Below the pieces are notes generated by a model. That model saw nothing but the letters and a program-made list of their open reading frames with translations, searched no databases and was not told where the DNA came from. Made by a program: the position numbers and the translations under genes. Of a DNA stretch of 64,000 bases, positions 11,690 through 21,870 are shown piece after piece. How positions within the stretch are numbered: position 1 is the first letter of the stretch; each line of letters begins with the position of its first letter. This DNA is from Camarhynchus parvulus (Eukaryota; Chordata; Aves; Passeriformes; Thraupidae): positions 7,827,501 through 7,891,500 of the forward strand of contig NC_044590.1 of the NCBI RefSeq assembly GCF_901933205.1. Reading direction: 5' to 3'.

Positions 11690-12310
11690 CGGGATCAGAC
11701 TGGGACAGGGACGAGGACCGGGACCGGGACCGGGATTAGACTGCGACAGGGACAGGGATCGGGATTAGACTGCGACAGGGACAGGGATCGGGATCGGGAT
11801 CGGGATCGGGATCAGACTGGGACCGGGACCGGGATCGGGATCGGGATCAGACTGGGACCGGGAGCGGGAGCGGGGTCACACTGGGACAGAGACAACGACG
11901 GGGATCGGGATCAGACTGGGACAGGGGATCGGGATCAGACAGTGACAGAGACCGGGATCGAGGTCAGACTGGGACAGGGAGTGGGATCGTAATTAGACTG
12001 GGACAGGGATCGGGATCGGAGTCAGACTGGGACAAGGACCGGGATCACGATCAGGCTGTGACAGGGACCGGGATCGGGATCAGAGAGCTGTTGAGACAGG
12101 AGTAGGGGTCGGGGTCAGACAGGGATCGGATGGGACTTTGCAACGGGACCGGGACAGGAGTCAGGATCGGGACTGGGATGGGAATCAGACCAGGACAAGT
12201 TCTGAGACTGGGGCCGAAATCGGGATCAGACCGAGACCAGGACCAGAGTCAGGATCAGACTGGGAGTAGGGATCAGACCGGACCCAGGGCCGGGACCGGA
12301 GTGTCCCTGC
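11690..12310. repeat. Nested GGGATC/GGGACC minisatellite
   Basis: Tandem hexamers GGGATC, GGGACC and GGGACA are organised into irregular higher-order units of about 25-40 bp, each marked by a CAGACTGGGACAGGG-like phrase. At 11784-11810 five GGG tracts are spaced by exactly three bases, a classical G-quadruplex motif. The array lies between the NCOA5 and CD40 promoters. Its Arg/Asp or Gly/Thr-rich open frames are artefacts of repetition. Confidence 0.85.
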
Positions 12311-12539
12311 CCCGTTCAAGGGGTGGCGTCCCCGTGCTGTGCCCCTAGCCCGGCGTTGCCTGGAGCAGCAGCTGTCCCTGTACTCTGCCCCGCTGTGCGG
12401 GTAGCGGGACCGGGGGCTCTTGTAGGGGCTCCCGCCTGAGCAGCACTTGGGCACCGGCCCCCGCCCCGGGACCGGGAGCGAGGGGCACTCACAGCCCGCG
12501 GCCACAGGAGACCCTGCTCAGGCAGTGCCCGACGCCGCG

Positions 12540-13030
12540 GGGATTTCCCAGGCCAGGCTCACGGGAGTTGGGCCCAGAAATCCCCTTCTCTCCGCGACCG
12601 CCCCCTCTGCCCTCGAGATTCCCCAGGGACCCTTCGTGCTCCCAAGTGAGTCAGTTCTGGGAAGAGACATTGGCCCGGGAAATCCAGAGCGCTCGGTTCC
12701 CAGTTCTCGCTGCCCTTCTCCCCGGGAGCGGCTCTGACCCGGCCACGGCCGATTGTGGCCACCAGCCTCCGGCTGGGGCCGTGACCGTGACCGGGCAGGC
12801 GGTGCTGCGCTGTGTTCCCCTCCGGCGTCGCGGCAGTGTGCGCAGTGTGGCGGCAGCGCCATAAGTGACCGGGGCACCGCGGTGACCGGGGCACCGAGGG
12901 GCGCTGGGGAGCCACCGTTCGCTGCCCAGCCACCGCAATGCCAAGGGAAGTGCGGGGAGCGCCTCCGGAGCGGGCAGGGAACCTGGAAATTCCTTGGGGG
13001 TTGCTGGGAACCGCTCTGGGGAACTGAAAC
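12540..13030 (+). promoter_or_regulatory. Candidate cytokine-responsive module upstream of CD40
   Basis: Five motifs fall within about 490 bp: kappaB GGGATTTCCC (12540-12549), AP-1 TGAGTCA (12647-12653), STAT/GAS TTCTGGGAA (12655-12663), a c-Rel-type kappaB TGGAAATTCC (12984-12993) and IRF-type AACTGAAA (13022-13029). AP-1 and GAS are one base apart. Mammalian CD40 is induced through STAT1, IRF1 and NF-kappaB, so the content fits. Individual motifs are short and binding is untested. Confidence 0.45.
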
Positions 13031-13543
13031 GAAGGTACAGCCACGGCACAGCGCTGCTGCCCCTTCCCCTTTCAGCACTGACGTGTTTGCGGGGACACTC
13101 CGCCGCTCTTGGCGGCTGCGGGGGCTCTCCAGGGCTGCAGCCAGAGGGGCTCTCCCTGACCACAGCCGTGGGGGCCCTCCAGGGCGACACCTCAGGGGCT
13201 CTTAAAGCCTAAATAAGAAAAAAACCCAAAAACCCTCTCTGAGCTGCTGTTGGAGAGAAGTGAAACCTGGAGCTGCTGCTGCGGGGGGGGCTACACAGGC
13301 GCTCCCCTCCCCTTCCCGCGGACCCCGGCCGACCCCTGCCGACCCCTGCCCCTGCCTGCGGCCCTGACTCGGGCCGGGGGTTCTCGGGCGGGCACCGGGG
13401 GCTCGGGGGGGGGCCGGCTGGGAGCTGTCCCCAGCCGGGGCCGGCGGGGAAGCCCCGGACAAGGCGGCCCAACGCCCCTTCCTGGGCGGGAACGGACCGA
13501 GACATTCTTAGCAGGGCGGCGGCGGCGGCCGGGGCGCAGCGCC

Positions 13544-13591
13544 ATGAACCGGCTGGGGCTTTGGGGACTGCTCTGCGCGGCGCTGCTGGGC
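13544..13591 (+). CDS. CD40: CD40 exon 1: signal peptide
   Basis: Sixteen codons starting at GCCATGA. The Leu/Ala/Gly-rich peptide MNRLGLWGLLCAALLG is a typical secretion signal. The exon ends in phase 0 at GGC|GTGAGT. There is no TATA box just upstream, and the exon lies in GC-rich promoter sequence. Confidence 0.88.
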
Positions 13592-16500
13592 GTGAGTGGG
13601 GCCGGGACCGGGGCGAGGAGCGGGACACGGGCGCAGGCGGAGGGGATCCCTCCATCCCCGTGTCCCGCCGGGCTTCCCGGGAAGGGGCACGCTCCGGCCG
13701 CTCCGGCCCGTCCCCTTCGGGAGCCCCGGGGCTGAGCGCGGGCGGCGTGAGCGGGACCCGGCGGCGCTGCCGTGTCGGTCTGTCAGTCCGCTCTCCCGGG
13801 ACCCAGCCAGGACGGGGGAGCTGGCTGGACTGCCTGGTATCCTCTCCAGCTCTTCTACCCACGCGCTTTCGCTTTCCCCTGATGGCGCGGGCCCGGCAGC
13901 GCTGCCCCTCCCTGCGCTGGCCCGGGGGTCCCCACGGGCAGGGAGGGGCAGCGGCGAGCCCCGGGACCCTCGGCCGGGACCCCCAGTCGGGTGGGGCTCT
14001 GGAACCGGCTGCCGGCGCTGCTTTCACTTCTCGGTTGCCTGTGGGCGGCTGGGACGGGCCCGCAGCCTCCTCCTGTCCCCGCACCGGGGCTGCTCGAGGT
14101 GCGCACGGGGGTGGGCTGCGCCCGGCCGTGCTGTGTGCTCGTCCTTGGCACCCTCGGCCCGGCCGTCTGTCCCTCTGTCCCTCGCTCTCTGCCGGAGCGC
14201 CCGTCCCGCTCCCCAGGATGGCCACGCAGATCCGCCGGGAGCTGCTGTCCTACAGGGGATGGGCAGCGAGGGGCTGGCTCTGTGAGAGGAACGATGCTCC
14301 GGGTGCTCTCTTGCACCCTGTCTTGCCCGAGAGCTCATTCCCTGCCTCCTTTTTACCCTTCCCTGTGCAGGTAGTCCCCTGCCAGGGGGAGCAAGGGCGG
14401 GCTCTGGCAGTTTGCATGGGTGATGCGCTTGACTGGGGCTTTCCTGTCCCTCAGGGACGGCGTGTCAGCGCTGGGAAGGGGCCGGCAGTGCTCTGGGTGT
14501 GAAAGCTTGGTGATCGCTGCTCCCTCTGTGAGGGACTGCAGTACTGTTGGCGGGGGCACAGGGTGATGTGCAATCACCCTCTGGTAGGAAATGTGGGGAA
14601 ACGTGGAGCAACTCTGGCGGAATCAGTGCCACCCCACTTCAAAGACAGCAGAGATGGCATCAGGCAGCGTGGGTGGCTGCTGTGGTCTGTGGTTAGTGGA
14701 GGTGTGGGAAGAGCAGCGTGAGGAAGCCCTCACCTCAGGGTGCAGGTCAGCACATGTGTCTGTGGAAGCATGGTGATCCAGGACCACTGGATATGAATTC
14801 ACAGGTCTTGTTGTCTTGTTTCTTCCAGTGCTGGGAGCCTGGTGATGCCTTGACATGCTTTGATAAGCAGTATATATACAAGGGTAGATGCTGCAACCGG
14901 TGTCGGCCAGGTATGGAAACCCTTTCCTGGGGACCTCACAACTGGGCAGTGCCAGGACCTGCTCTGGGCACAGTGGGGCAAGCTTTGCTTGGTGTGATGG
15001 AGCCCCTCCACCTCACTGCCAGCACTGCTGACAGCTTCACCTTCCTGTGTCATCTCAGTGATAGAGCAGCTGGGACCTTGTGGGTGGTCTTGGAGACCCT
15101 TTGGACCTCACCAAATGTGCCACAGCTCTCTTGGCGCTGTTTGTGCTCTTGCAGCTACAGGACCCCATGGCAAAGGCAGCTTTGTGGGGAGAGTGCTGGC
15201 CCTGGCACTAGCAAATTGTGATGGTGTATGCCAGCTCCTGCTGTCACTGTCAGGTCATCTCAGTCCCTAGAGTGGCCCCACAGCCCTCCCTCCCCACCTG
15301 GCCCCTGCAGTGTTTGTGGTCGTCAGGCGAGCTGACTCCTTCAGCCCTGGCTCCCATGCAGAATAGTGCAGCAGTCCTGGCATCCACAGCTGCCAACCTT
15401 CCCCTGTCCTGCTGGCAGAGGTGCTGTCTGGAGAGAGGGAAAGCCCCCTTGCCCCTTCCTCACCAGCCTCTATTGCAGGGGAAAAACTGATCTCTGAGTG
15501 CAGTGAAACAGAAGACTCTGTCTGTGCCCCCTGTGAGAGCGGGCACTATCAGCCAAGCTGGACCAAGGAGAAGCACTGTGCTCCTCACGATATCTGTGAA
15601 AGCAGTAAGTCCTCCCTGTCACCAATGACTCCATCCTGGGGGAGACTGGCTGCCCTGCTTGCTGTCTCACCTGGTCCATGTTCCCTCTGCTCAGATGCTG
15701 GCCTCATTGAGAAGACAAAAGGAAACGCAACACACAACACGGTGTGCCAGTGCCGGGCTGGCACGCACTGCTCTGACATCAGCTGCCAGACCTGCGTGGA
15801 GAACCAGCCTTGCCAGCTTGGCTCTGGCTTCGTGGCAGGTAAATCTGACAAGCTGTTCCCACTCAACAGGACTGATGCCCTGTCAGTGCTGACATCAGGG
15901 AATTGGGGCTCCCCCAGCGTGGTGCCCCCTGGCAGGGCTTTGGGAGAGCTGTGCCACTGCCACAGGCCGTGCTGCACATCTGGACTCTGCAGCCCCTTGC
16001 CCCCTCACCCTCCACAGCCCCTGCTGACCTTGCTGCCATCTCTGCTCCTCTCCAGCCAAGGCCATGGACCGGATGTCATCCCCCTGTGAACCCTGTGCAG
16101 AAGGCACCTTCTCCAATGTCTCGTCTAAAACCGAGCCGTGCCACCCCTGGACAAGGTATTGTCTGAGTACACACCATGTCCTTCCACCAGCCCCAGTGAG
16201 CACATCCTCTGCTGCCAGTTTTCTTGGTGGCATTGGGGGCTGGGCAGCTGGGCTGGTCTCTGAGGGACACAGCATATGGCTGGTGTAGGGCCCCAGGGAG
16301 AGGAACAGGGCTAGGAGCACAGTGTGGTACAGGACAGTGTTGGCTGAGGTCAAGGCAGACGTTCAGGCACTTGTGTCTGTCCCTTGCTCTGTTCACAGGT
16401 TGCTTGTCCCTTCAGAGGTGGCCATGCTGTTATCCATGCTGGAAGTAAGGGATCAGGAGCTATGGGGATGCCCCATGCCCTGTTCAAGTTCTCCCTCCCA

Positions 16501-18366
16501 GTGCTCTCTGTGGCTGTAGTCATCAGCCAAAGCACAAGCCCTCTCCATGGGGAGTTCGGCTTTGAGGTTGCCATGAACTGGCAGGTCATCCCTGTCTTTA
16601 GAAAGATGCTTGAGGGTTAATTGCAGTTCCTGGTAGAAACATGAGCCTTATTTCCAAGCTGAATTAGTCTTGCTTCAGCTGCCAGCCATTGGATTTCACT
16701 TTGCTTTTATCTGTGCCCAGAAATTACTTCCCCACAGAGCCACTTGTAGCCTATCTTAGCTTTTCTGTCATAGCTACAGTGTTCAAGCCTTGGGGGCTTC
16801 CCTGACCGGGCAGGTCTGCTCCATCCTGTGCCTTGTCCCTAAACTTGTTCCCATCCTCAGCAGTTTCAGCGACTCCAGGCCAAGCCCCAGGGTTGGTACC
16901 CTGCTGTGTAGCTGCTGTCCCACTCACTCTGTGTTGGTGGGGGTCCCCCTGCTCGCCCTACTGGAGTTTGGCAGGCTCAGAGCAGGATGTGTTTTGGGGC
17001 AGCTCAGGTGCCTGCCCAGCCCCAACTATTCCCTGAGCTCAGGTTACTGCTGTGGTGACATGGTCTTGTTCTTCCCTGCAGTTGTGAGGAGAAGGGGCTG
17101 GTGGTGAAGGTGAAAGGGACGAACTCCTCGGATGTGATCTGCGGTGAGTGCCCGGTGCCCAGGGCTGATCCAGTGCCAGGCAGAGAGCACCCAGGGCTCC
17201 TGCAGCACTCACCAGAGCTGGCCTCATGCATGGTGGTTTGGGAGGGGGACGGTCTGAGTGCGTGGCCAGTGTGATGCCTTCCTGCCTCTGTCTCCATGAG
17301 GGATCCCTGTGGGGCTGGGGCATGACTCTGTGTCACACTGGGTGTCCCGTGGGTGCCTCACTGACCTGTGTCCTCCTGCAGAGTCGAGCAGGCGCTCCTC
17401 CCTGTCAGTGCTGATCCCCATCACAGCTGCAGTTGTCACATGCCTCGTGGGTGTCTGCATCTACTGCCTGGTGCACACAGGTGAGGGGCCAAAGCATGTG
17501 AACTGCTGCCTTGGCCGAGGGAGGGACAACCTTGGCCAGGGGGGCCATAAAGGGCTGAGGGCTTGAGCCAAGGAGGACACTGGCAGCTCTGCTGAGAGTG
17601 GGGAAGCTCCTCTGGGGACATCACCAGGACAGGGTTTGCTGAGTCCTGCTCTGTCTTTGGGAGCAGGTGTGTTGGTGCTCCTGCAGCCTGATCTGGGCCA
17701 GCTCTTGGGGGACAGCATTGGTGCCCCACGAGTCCATTCTGGCTCCTGCTGTGACCCCCAGCCTGCCCAGCCTGGCAGTGGCAGCAGGCATATGTGAGCT
17801 GAGGTGCAGCAGCACCAGTCCCGGCTCTGACCCTGGGAAGCTCCCTGCAGGGCATGAGCACTTCCCCCTGAACATTGCCTTCTCTGTCCCTCTTTCCATC
17901 CAGATTCCAGGCGACGAGGGCCAAAGGAGGTGAGTCTACCTAGAGCCCCCTGCAGCAGTGGGTTGGGATCCTGCCTGGGCACAGCTGGGACTGTGGCTTT
18001 GCAATGCAGGAGGGGTGGGGGCTGAACTAGGCTGCCTGGCTGGGGCAGGATAAGGGCTGGGGCAACCTGAGGGTGCTGCTGGCAAGTGCTGAGCATTTGG
18101 GAGGGACCCATACTCTGGGCTGCATGGGATTGTAGCAGGAGCCTGTGGTAGGACGTGGGTGCAGAGTGGGGGAATGTAGCTGCCTGCCCCTGACCCCTGC
18201 CCCTGTGCAGATAGAGGCTGGGGAGCCCGGAGAGAACTCAGATACCCAGCAGCCCACGGAGCAGGATGAGAATGTCTTGCCTGTGCAGGAGACCCTACTC
18301 AGGGGCCAGCCTGTGGCCCAGGAGGATGGCAAGGAGAGCCGCATCTCGGAGCAGGAGATGCTGTGA
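13544..18366 (+). CDS. CD40: CD40 (TNFRSF5), complete coding region, nine exons
   Basis: TNF-receptor family costimulatory receptor on B cells and antigen-presenting cells; it binds CD40 ligand and signals through TRAF proteins. Coding exons are 13544-13591, 14829-14910, 15479-15604, 15695-15838, 16056-16155, 17082-17143, 17382-17480, 17904-17929 and 18211-18366. All junctions are GT/AG and the phases agree, giving 843 nt and 280 residues (human CD40 is 277). The order is: a signal peptide (1-16); cysteine-rich domains (17-187) with CxxC spacing matching CD40; three N-glycosylation sequons (NAT, NVS, NSS); a membrane segment (about 195-218); and a cytoplasmic tail with PVQET (253-257) for TRAF2/3, PGENSD (235-240) for TRAF6, and the conserved QEDGKESRIS. 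Its position next to NCOA5 and CDH22 supports orthology. Confidence 0.95.
13592..14828 (+). other. CD40 intron 1
   Basis: A GC-rich first half continues the promoter CpG island. Long open frames read through from exon 1, but all are explained by composition. Nothing else supported. Confidence 0.7.
14829..14910 (+). CDS. CD40: CD40 exon 2: first cysteine-rich domain
   Basis: Follows acceptor TTTCTTCCAG and ends CCAG|GTATGG. It encodes CWEPGDALTC, then YKGRCCNRC, the CRD1 cysteine pattern of CD40 (human QYLINSQCCSLC). It leaves in phase 1. Confidence 0.92.
14911..15478 (+). other. CD40 intron 2
   Basis: 568-bp intron; no feature seen. Confidence 0.75.
15479..15604 (+). CDS. CD40: CD40 exon 3: CRD1-CRD2
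   Basis: 126 nt between TATTGCAG and GTAAGT. It encodes GEKLISECSETEDSVCAPC and then a CRD2 segment with KHCAPHDIC, matching human GQKLVSDCTE...CLPC. Phase 1 to phase 1. Confidence 0.95.
15695..15838 (+). CDS. CD40: CD40 exon 4: CRD2-CRD3
   Basis: 144 nt after CTCTGCTCAG, ending GGCAG|GTAAAT. It contains an NAT sequon, TVCQCRAGTHC and SCQTCVENQPC, equivalent to human TICTCEEGWHC and CESCVLHRSC. Phase 1 to phase 1. Confidence 0.95.
16056..16155 (+). CDS. CD40: CD40 exon 5: CRD3-CRD4
   Basis: 100 nt after CTCTCCAG, ending ACAAG|GTATTG in phase 2. It encodes CEPCAEGTFSNVSS, almost identical to human CEPCPVGFFSNVSS, followed by CHPWT. An NVS glycosylation sequon is kept. Confidence 0.95.
16156..17081 (+). 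other. CD40 intron 5
   Basis: 926-bp intron between CRD3/4 exons; no repeat or exon recognised. Confidence 0.75.
17082..17143 (+). CDS. CD40: CD40 exon 6: end of CRD4
   Basis: 62 nt after CCCTGCAG, ending CTGCG|GTGAGT. It encodes SCEEKGLVVKVKGTNSSDVIC, aligned to human [21 protein letters not shown]. NSS sequon present. Confidence 0.93.
17382..17480 (+). CDS. CD40: CD40 exon 7: stalk and membrane segment
   Basis: 99 nt encoding a short Ser/Arg stalk (ESSRRSS) and a hydrophobic helix starting LSVLIPITAAVVTCL, then VHT. Phase 1 to phase 1; donor ACAG|GTGAGG. Confidence 0.93.
17481..17903 (+). other. CD40 intron 7
   Basis: 423-bp intron before the micro-exon; nothing seen. Confidence 0.75.
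17904..17929 (+). CDS. CD40: CD40 exon 8: basic membrane-proximal tail
   Basis: A 26-nt micro-exon after TTCCATCCAG, ending GGAG|GTGAGT in phase 0. It encodes DSRRRGPKE, the positively charged stop-transfer segment. Its size and position match the short exon 8 of mammalian CD40. Confidence 0.85.
18211..18366 (+). CDS. CD40: CD40 exon 9: TRAF-binding cytoplasmic tail and stop
   Basis: 156 nt including TGA. It contains PGENSD (PxExx-acidic, the TRAF6-type motif at the position of human PQEINF), PVQET (identical to the human TRAF2/3/5 core) and QPVAQEDGKESRIS (human QPVTQEDGKESRIS). This conservation fixes the gene identity and the stop codon. Confidence 0.95.
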   Translation: MEAGEPGENSDTQQPTEQDENVLPVQETLLRGQPVAQEDGKESRISEQEML

Positions 18367-18839
18367 AGGCGCAGGGCACTGCCCCCGACAGGAGCACAGA
18401 CTGGACAGCACCATCTCCTCTGTCCCTTCTCCGGCTGGGGAGGAAATCTGGCATCTGGCCTGGCTGCAAATGATGGGATGCTGCAATGGACCATGGCACG
18501 ACCACCCCACGGGAATACCACTACAACTCCTGGTCTGGTCACCTGCACAGGGCTGCCCTGGTGGAGCAAAGCTTGGCTGCCCCCATGGGGACATGGAACA
18601 GAGCCCCCTCCTGCTTCCTGCCCAGGTGATGCCATGACCTGGGCGGCTGCTTGCCTGCTGAGCCCTTGCAGAGCCCAGTGCAGCCCCTGGCCACAGCAGA
18701 GTGACCATGCTGACAGGAAGACCCCAGCACGGAGCCCCTGAGTGCTGGAGAAGCCAGGGCTGGGAAAGGGGGCTGTGAGATCACCACGGCAGAGCTCAGT
18801 CCCCTGTCTGGAGTGCTGGAGCAGTGCCCGGTGGGTGCT

Positions 18840-19260
18840 GCCATCCAGACAGGGCACCCCGGCCGCTGCGTGCCCAGCGCTGCCGGGCTCCGTGAGACCG
18901 AGAAAGGCCGGACCGGCAGGCCCACGGCTCTGCCCGGGGCCGGGGATCGCGGCGGCGGGGCCGGAGCGCAGACAGCAGCGTGCGGCGGCCGGGAGATGGT
19001 GCTGCGGGACCGGCGCGGGCTGCGCGGGGCGGCACCGGCACCGCCCGTCCCGCGTACAACCCGGGCGGGCACGGGGGGCTCTGGGCACGGGAGGGCTCTG
19101 GCCTCGGGGGGCTCTGGGCACGGGAGGGCTCTGGTCTCGGGGGGCTCTGGTCTCGGGGGGCTCTGGTCTCGGGGTTGCCCAGCGCGGGGTCCCTCCCGCG
19201 GCTCCCCCGCACACCCGCCCGTCCGTGCGGGAGCGGCCGCGCTCCGTCACCTCCACCCAG
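18840..19260. other. CpG-rich block in CD40 3' region
   Basis: A CpG-dense stretch of roughly 400 bp starts well after the CD40 stop codon. It could be an orphan CpG island (promoter of a non-coding RNA) or GC-biased repeat expansion. Confidence 0.5.
19074..19174. repeat. 16-bp minisatellite, about 6 copies
   Basis: Units alternate between GGCTCTGGGCACGGGA and GGGCTCTGGTCTCGGG. The last three copies are nearly identical, pointing to recent expansion. Confidence 0.85.
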
Positions 19261-19278
19261 GGCTGGCGACACCGTGTG

Positions 19279-19284
19279 ATTAAA
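19279..19284 (+). terminator. CD40: Candidate CD40 polyadenylation signal ATTAAA
   Basis: The common AATAAA variant ATTAAA is followed within 20 nt by GGTGATTTTCTG, a plausible downstream element. No AATAAA occurs earlier in the 3' UTR. Confidence 0.45.
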
Positions 19285-20254
19285 GGTGATTTTCTGCCCC
19301 TATGCGTGAGCAGCCCCGAGCCCCTGCCGCCCCCGGGACCGGCGCTCCCGGCTCTGATGTTCCGGGAAGGATGCTTTGGGAATGGGCGGGTGCTCCCAAG
19401 GCAGAGGAGGGAGGGAAGAGCTGCCGCCAGCTGTGCTGACCCCCACCGTGCCCCTAGGCCCTCCCCAGCACACCTGGCTGGCCCCACTCCCCTGTGGCTG
19501 CTCTCCCTGACCCCCACAGCAGGAGCTGTCCCAGCACAGCCGTGCCCAGCCCGTGTCCCGCGGCAGAGGAGACAGGGGATGCTCTGGCAGTAAAACGCAC
19601 AAGTGGGGTCCGTAGCACTGCAGGGCAGCACTGTGGGGTGCTGTGGTGTAGCAGTGGAGTCGCCCCGGGCTCCAAAGCCCGCTGGTGTGGGGCTGCAGCA
19701 GCACTGGGCCCACTGCAGGCTTTGGGTACTGGGAGCAGGCTCAGCCTGTGACCCACCACGATCTGAACACAGGCAGCACGGCGCAAGAAAGGCCATAAAT
19801 CCCAGAGCAGGAGCAGCTGAAGCATGGAGCAACTTTGCCAGTACAGGCAGTGGCACATTATTTAAGGCTCCTCTTAAAACCTAATGTTAGGTTTAATAAG
19901 GGAGATAAAAACATGGCAGCAGCTTTCCCTCCTCTCAGGGCTTGGCAATCCCAGCAGTGCTGGTGGGATGGTCTCAGGCTGGGCAGCATTCCCCTGGCAC
20001 CAGCCCAGAGAACTCCCAGTTCTGGGGACAGATGTGATCCCGCTCCTGCTGGAGGAGAAGGTGTTATGTGGGCCACAGATGCAAAGTCTTTGGCCCCAAA
20101 CGTGAAGCCTGTGGCCCCAGATGGTTTCCAAAGGACTGTCTGCCCAGGTGGCAGGCTGAACTGTCTGGGGCCACCTCCCAGCTCCCCCAAGGCTGCCCCT
20201 TCCCTGCTGGCATGCAGCATGCTCAGTGCTCACCCCTGCGTGTCACACATGTAC

Positions 20255-20560
20255 CATCTCATTAGCACGTCTGTCCCCCAAAGTGAGCAGGGAGAGCGCG
20301 TGAGGCCTAATTGAATGTAACTAATTATTCACTCTGCAAATGCTCTGTTTAAATGGGATTGTGAGGGACAGAATTACTCATTCTGAAAAGGGGAGAGAAA
20401 AAGAGAAAGACAGAGATAAAACAAATAGAGGCGGATGCTGGAGCTGCAGCTCGCTCTCTCTCCCCAGAATACCAATTACCGGATGAAGTGATTGTATAAA
20501 TCTTTACCGAGTGAACGGACTGTACTAGTCACTTACTCCTGTCCTCTTATTATGAGGAAG
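20255..20560. promoter_or_regulatory. AT-rich island A, candidate enhancer
   Basis: Contains TAATTG (20308-20313), TAATTA (20322-20327), CCAATTACC (20473-20480) and a GA-rich run (20390-20430). It differs sharply from the GC-rich flanks, as conserved non-coding elements do. Conservation itself cannot be seen here. Confidence 0.4.
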
Positions 20561-21627
20561 CAATGAAAAATCATCCCACTCTCCAGTCCAGTTAAGGGTT
20601 CCCAGTTGCTGTCTTGGGCAATATCTCACCAGCTGGAGAGCTCGTCCTGGGGCTCTCTCAGGGTGGGGGTCCCACTGAGACAGGGCTGAGCACTTGGCAG
20701 GAGCCCACAGCCCTCCTGAACCCCAGCCCTGGGGAGGAGCAGTGGCTGTGCATGCTCTGGGGAGGTGCAGGGCTTCTGCCCCAGCAGGAGCCAAACCATG
20801 CCATGCAGCACCCTTGGAGACATGGGCTGGCCGAGGGCCCCAGTGTCACACATGTCACCCAGGGACCCCTGGCTCAGTGGCACTCCAGGTCTTGACCCCT
20901 CAACTTCCTTGTTCTTCCCATCTGTGGGTCCAGCCCTGCCAGGCTCCTGGTCTCTTCCACTGGCTCCTGCAGTGCTCACTGAAAAGGAAGAGCACAGTGC
21001 TTCCCAACCTCTTCCCACGCTGCAGTCAATGTTTCTCACTCAGGGTGTCTCTGCTCCACTGGTTGCAGAAGTGCACTCATTGGCAGTGACCTCCATCACT
21101 CTTGCCTGCCACATCTTTTAATCCCAGATCCCTCCAAACACCCACATTTCTGTTCTCAGTAGTGGTGTGGGATGGGAGGGGAGGTGCTGGCCATGCAGAG
21201 CTGGGGAAGCTGACAGAGTCCCCCTGCGCTCTGCCGTCAGTGGGGAGCACGCACATTCTGGGGTCCTGCTGCGTGAGCTGGTGAGCACCCAGCCAGTCCC
21301 ATCCTCCCTGCAGGCAATCCCAGATCCACCTCACCGCAAGGCACCCACAAGGGGCTGGTTTACAGGGACAAGGACCACCTGGTCTCCAGATCCTGCAGCC
21401 AGAAATAGAGGGACCCCCTCAGAGGCCCTGCAGGTGCTATTCCAGAGAAGCCACAGGGATTGTGTGGTGGGTTCAGCTGGTGGGGAAGACAGGCTGGGCA
21501 CAAGTCAGTGATGAGAGGATAAAGCCTCCAGTCTGTCCTGCCTTGTCCTGGTTGGGGATTTGATTGTTGCCAGCAGCGAGTTTCCATGCACTGGAGATGT
21601 GCGTGTGTGGGTGTGAGGGAGAGATAA

Positions 21628-21870
21628 CATCATCATCATCATAACAAATGCAGTTGTGCAGCTCCATTCTCTGCTTATTGGCTTTCTTCTCTTTATCTAT
21701 AAATAATTGCGGGGACACAATAGACTTTTAAGTCTGCCAAAGAGTTTGTCTCCCTCCAGCAACCGTATTGCTACAGTGCTGCCACCTTATCTGCTTGTAG
21801 AAGGATGAGGGTGGGAAAAATATTTACTGTCAGGGATATTTGTCATCTGCAAATTACTCTGCCTACAGTT
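21628..21870. promoter_or_regulatory. AT-rich island B
   Basis: Starts with a short ATC microsatellite (21628-21645). It then contains TATTGG, ACAATAG (SOX-like), CTTATCTG (GATA-like, about 21786) and AAATAATTG. Candidate regulatory element. Confidence 0.35.

Larger units (their letters stand above)
12480..14260. other. CpG-rich region over CD40 promoter, exon 1 and intron 1
   Basis: GC- and CpG-dense sequence covers the motif cluster, the TATA-less CD40 5' end and most of intron 1. It is separated from the NCOA5 island by the minisatellite. Confidence 0.6.
18367..19300 (+). other. CD40: CD40 3' UTR (inferred)
   Basis: The first acceptable polyadenylation signal after the stop codon is ATTAAA at 19279-19284, followed by GT/T-rich sequence, giving a 3' UTR of about 0.93 kb. 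The second half is unusually CpG-rich and carries a 16-bp minisatellite. Confidence 0.45.

Noticed and set aside
11537..11992. 151-codon frame ending in an Asp-Arg repeat that mimics the NCOA5 RD region
   Set aside because: The repeat comes from the GGGATC minisatellite read in one frame; wrong strand and no splicing to NCOA5.
13209..14225. 338-codon antisense frame over the CD40 promoter and exon 1
   Set aside because: Arg/Pro-rich composition typical of CpG islands; no recognisable domain.
13561..14502. 313-codon forward frame starting in CD40 exon 1
   Set aside because: Reads through the intron 1 donor in a different frame from CD40; GC artefact.
18027..19856. 609-codon open frame antisense to the CD40 3' region
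   Set aside because: Low-complexity, Pro/Arg/Ser/Gly-rich translation through a CpG-rich block and a minisatellite, no domain, no splice logic. Explained by GC content.
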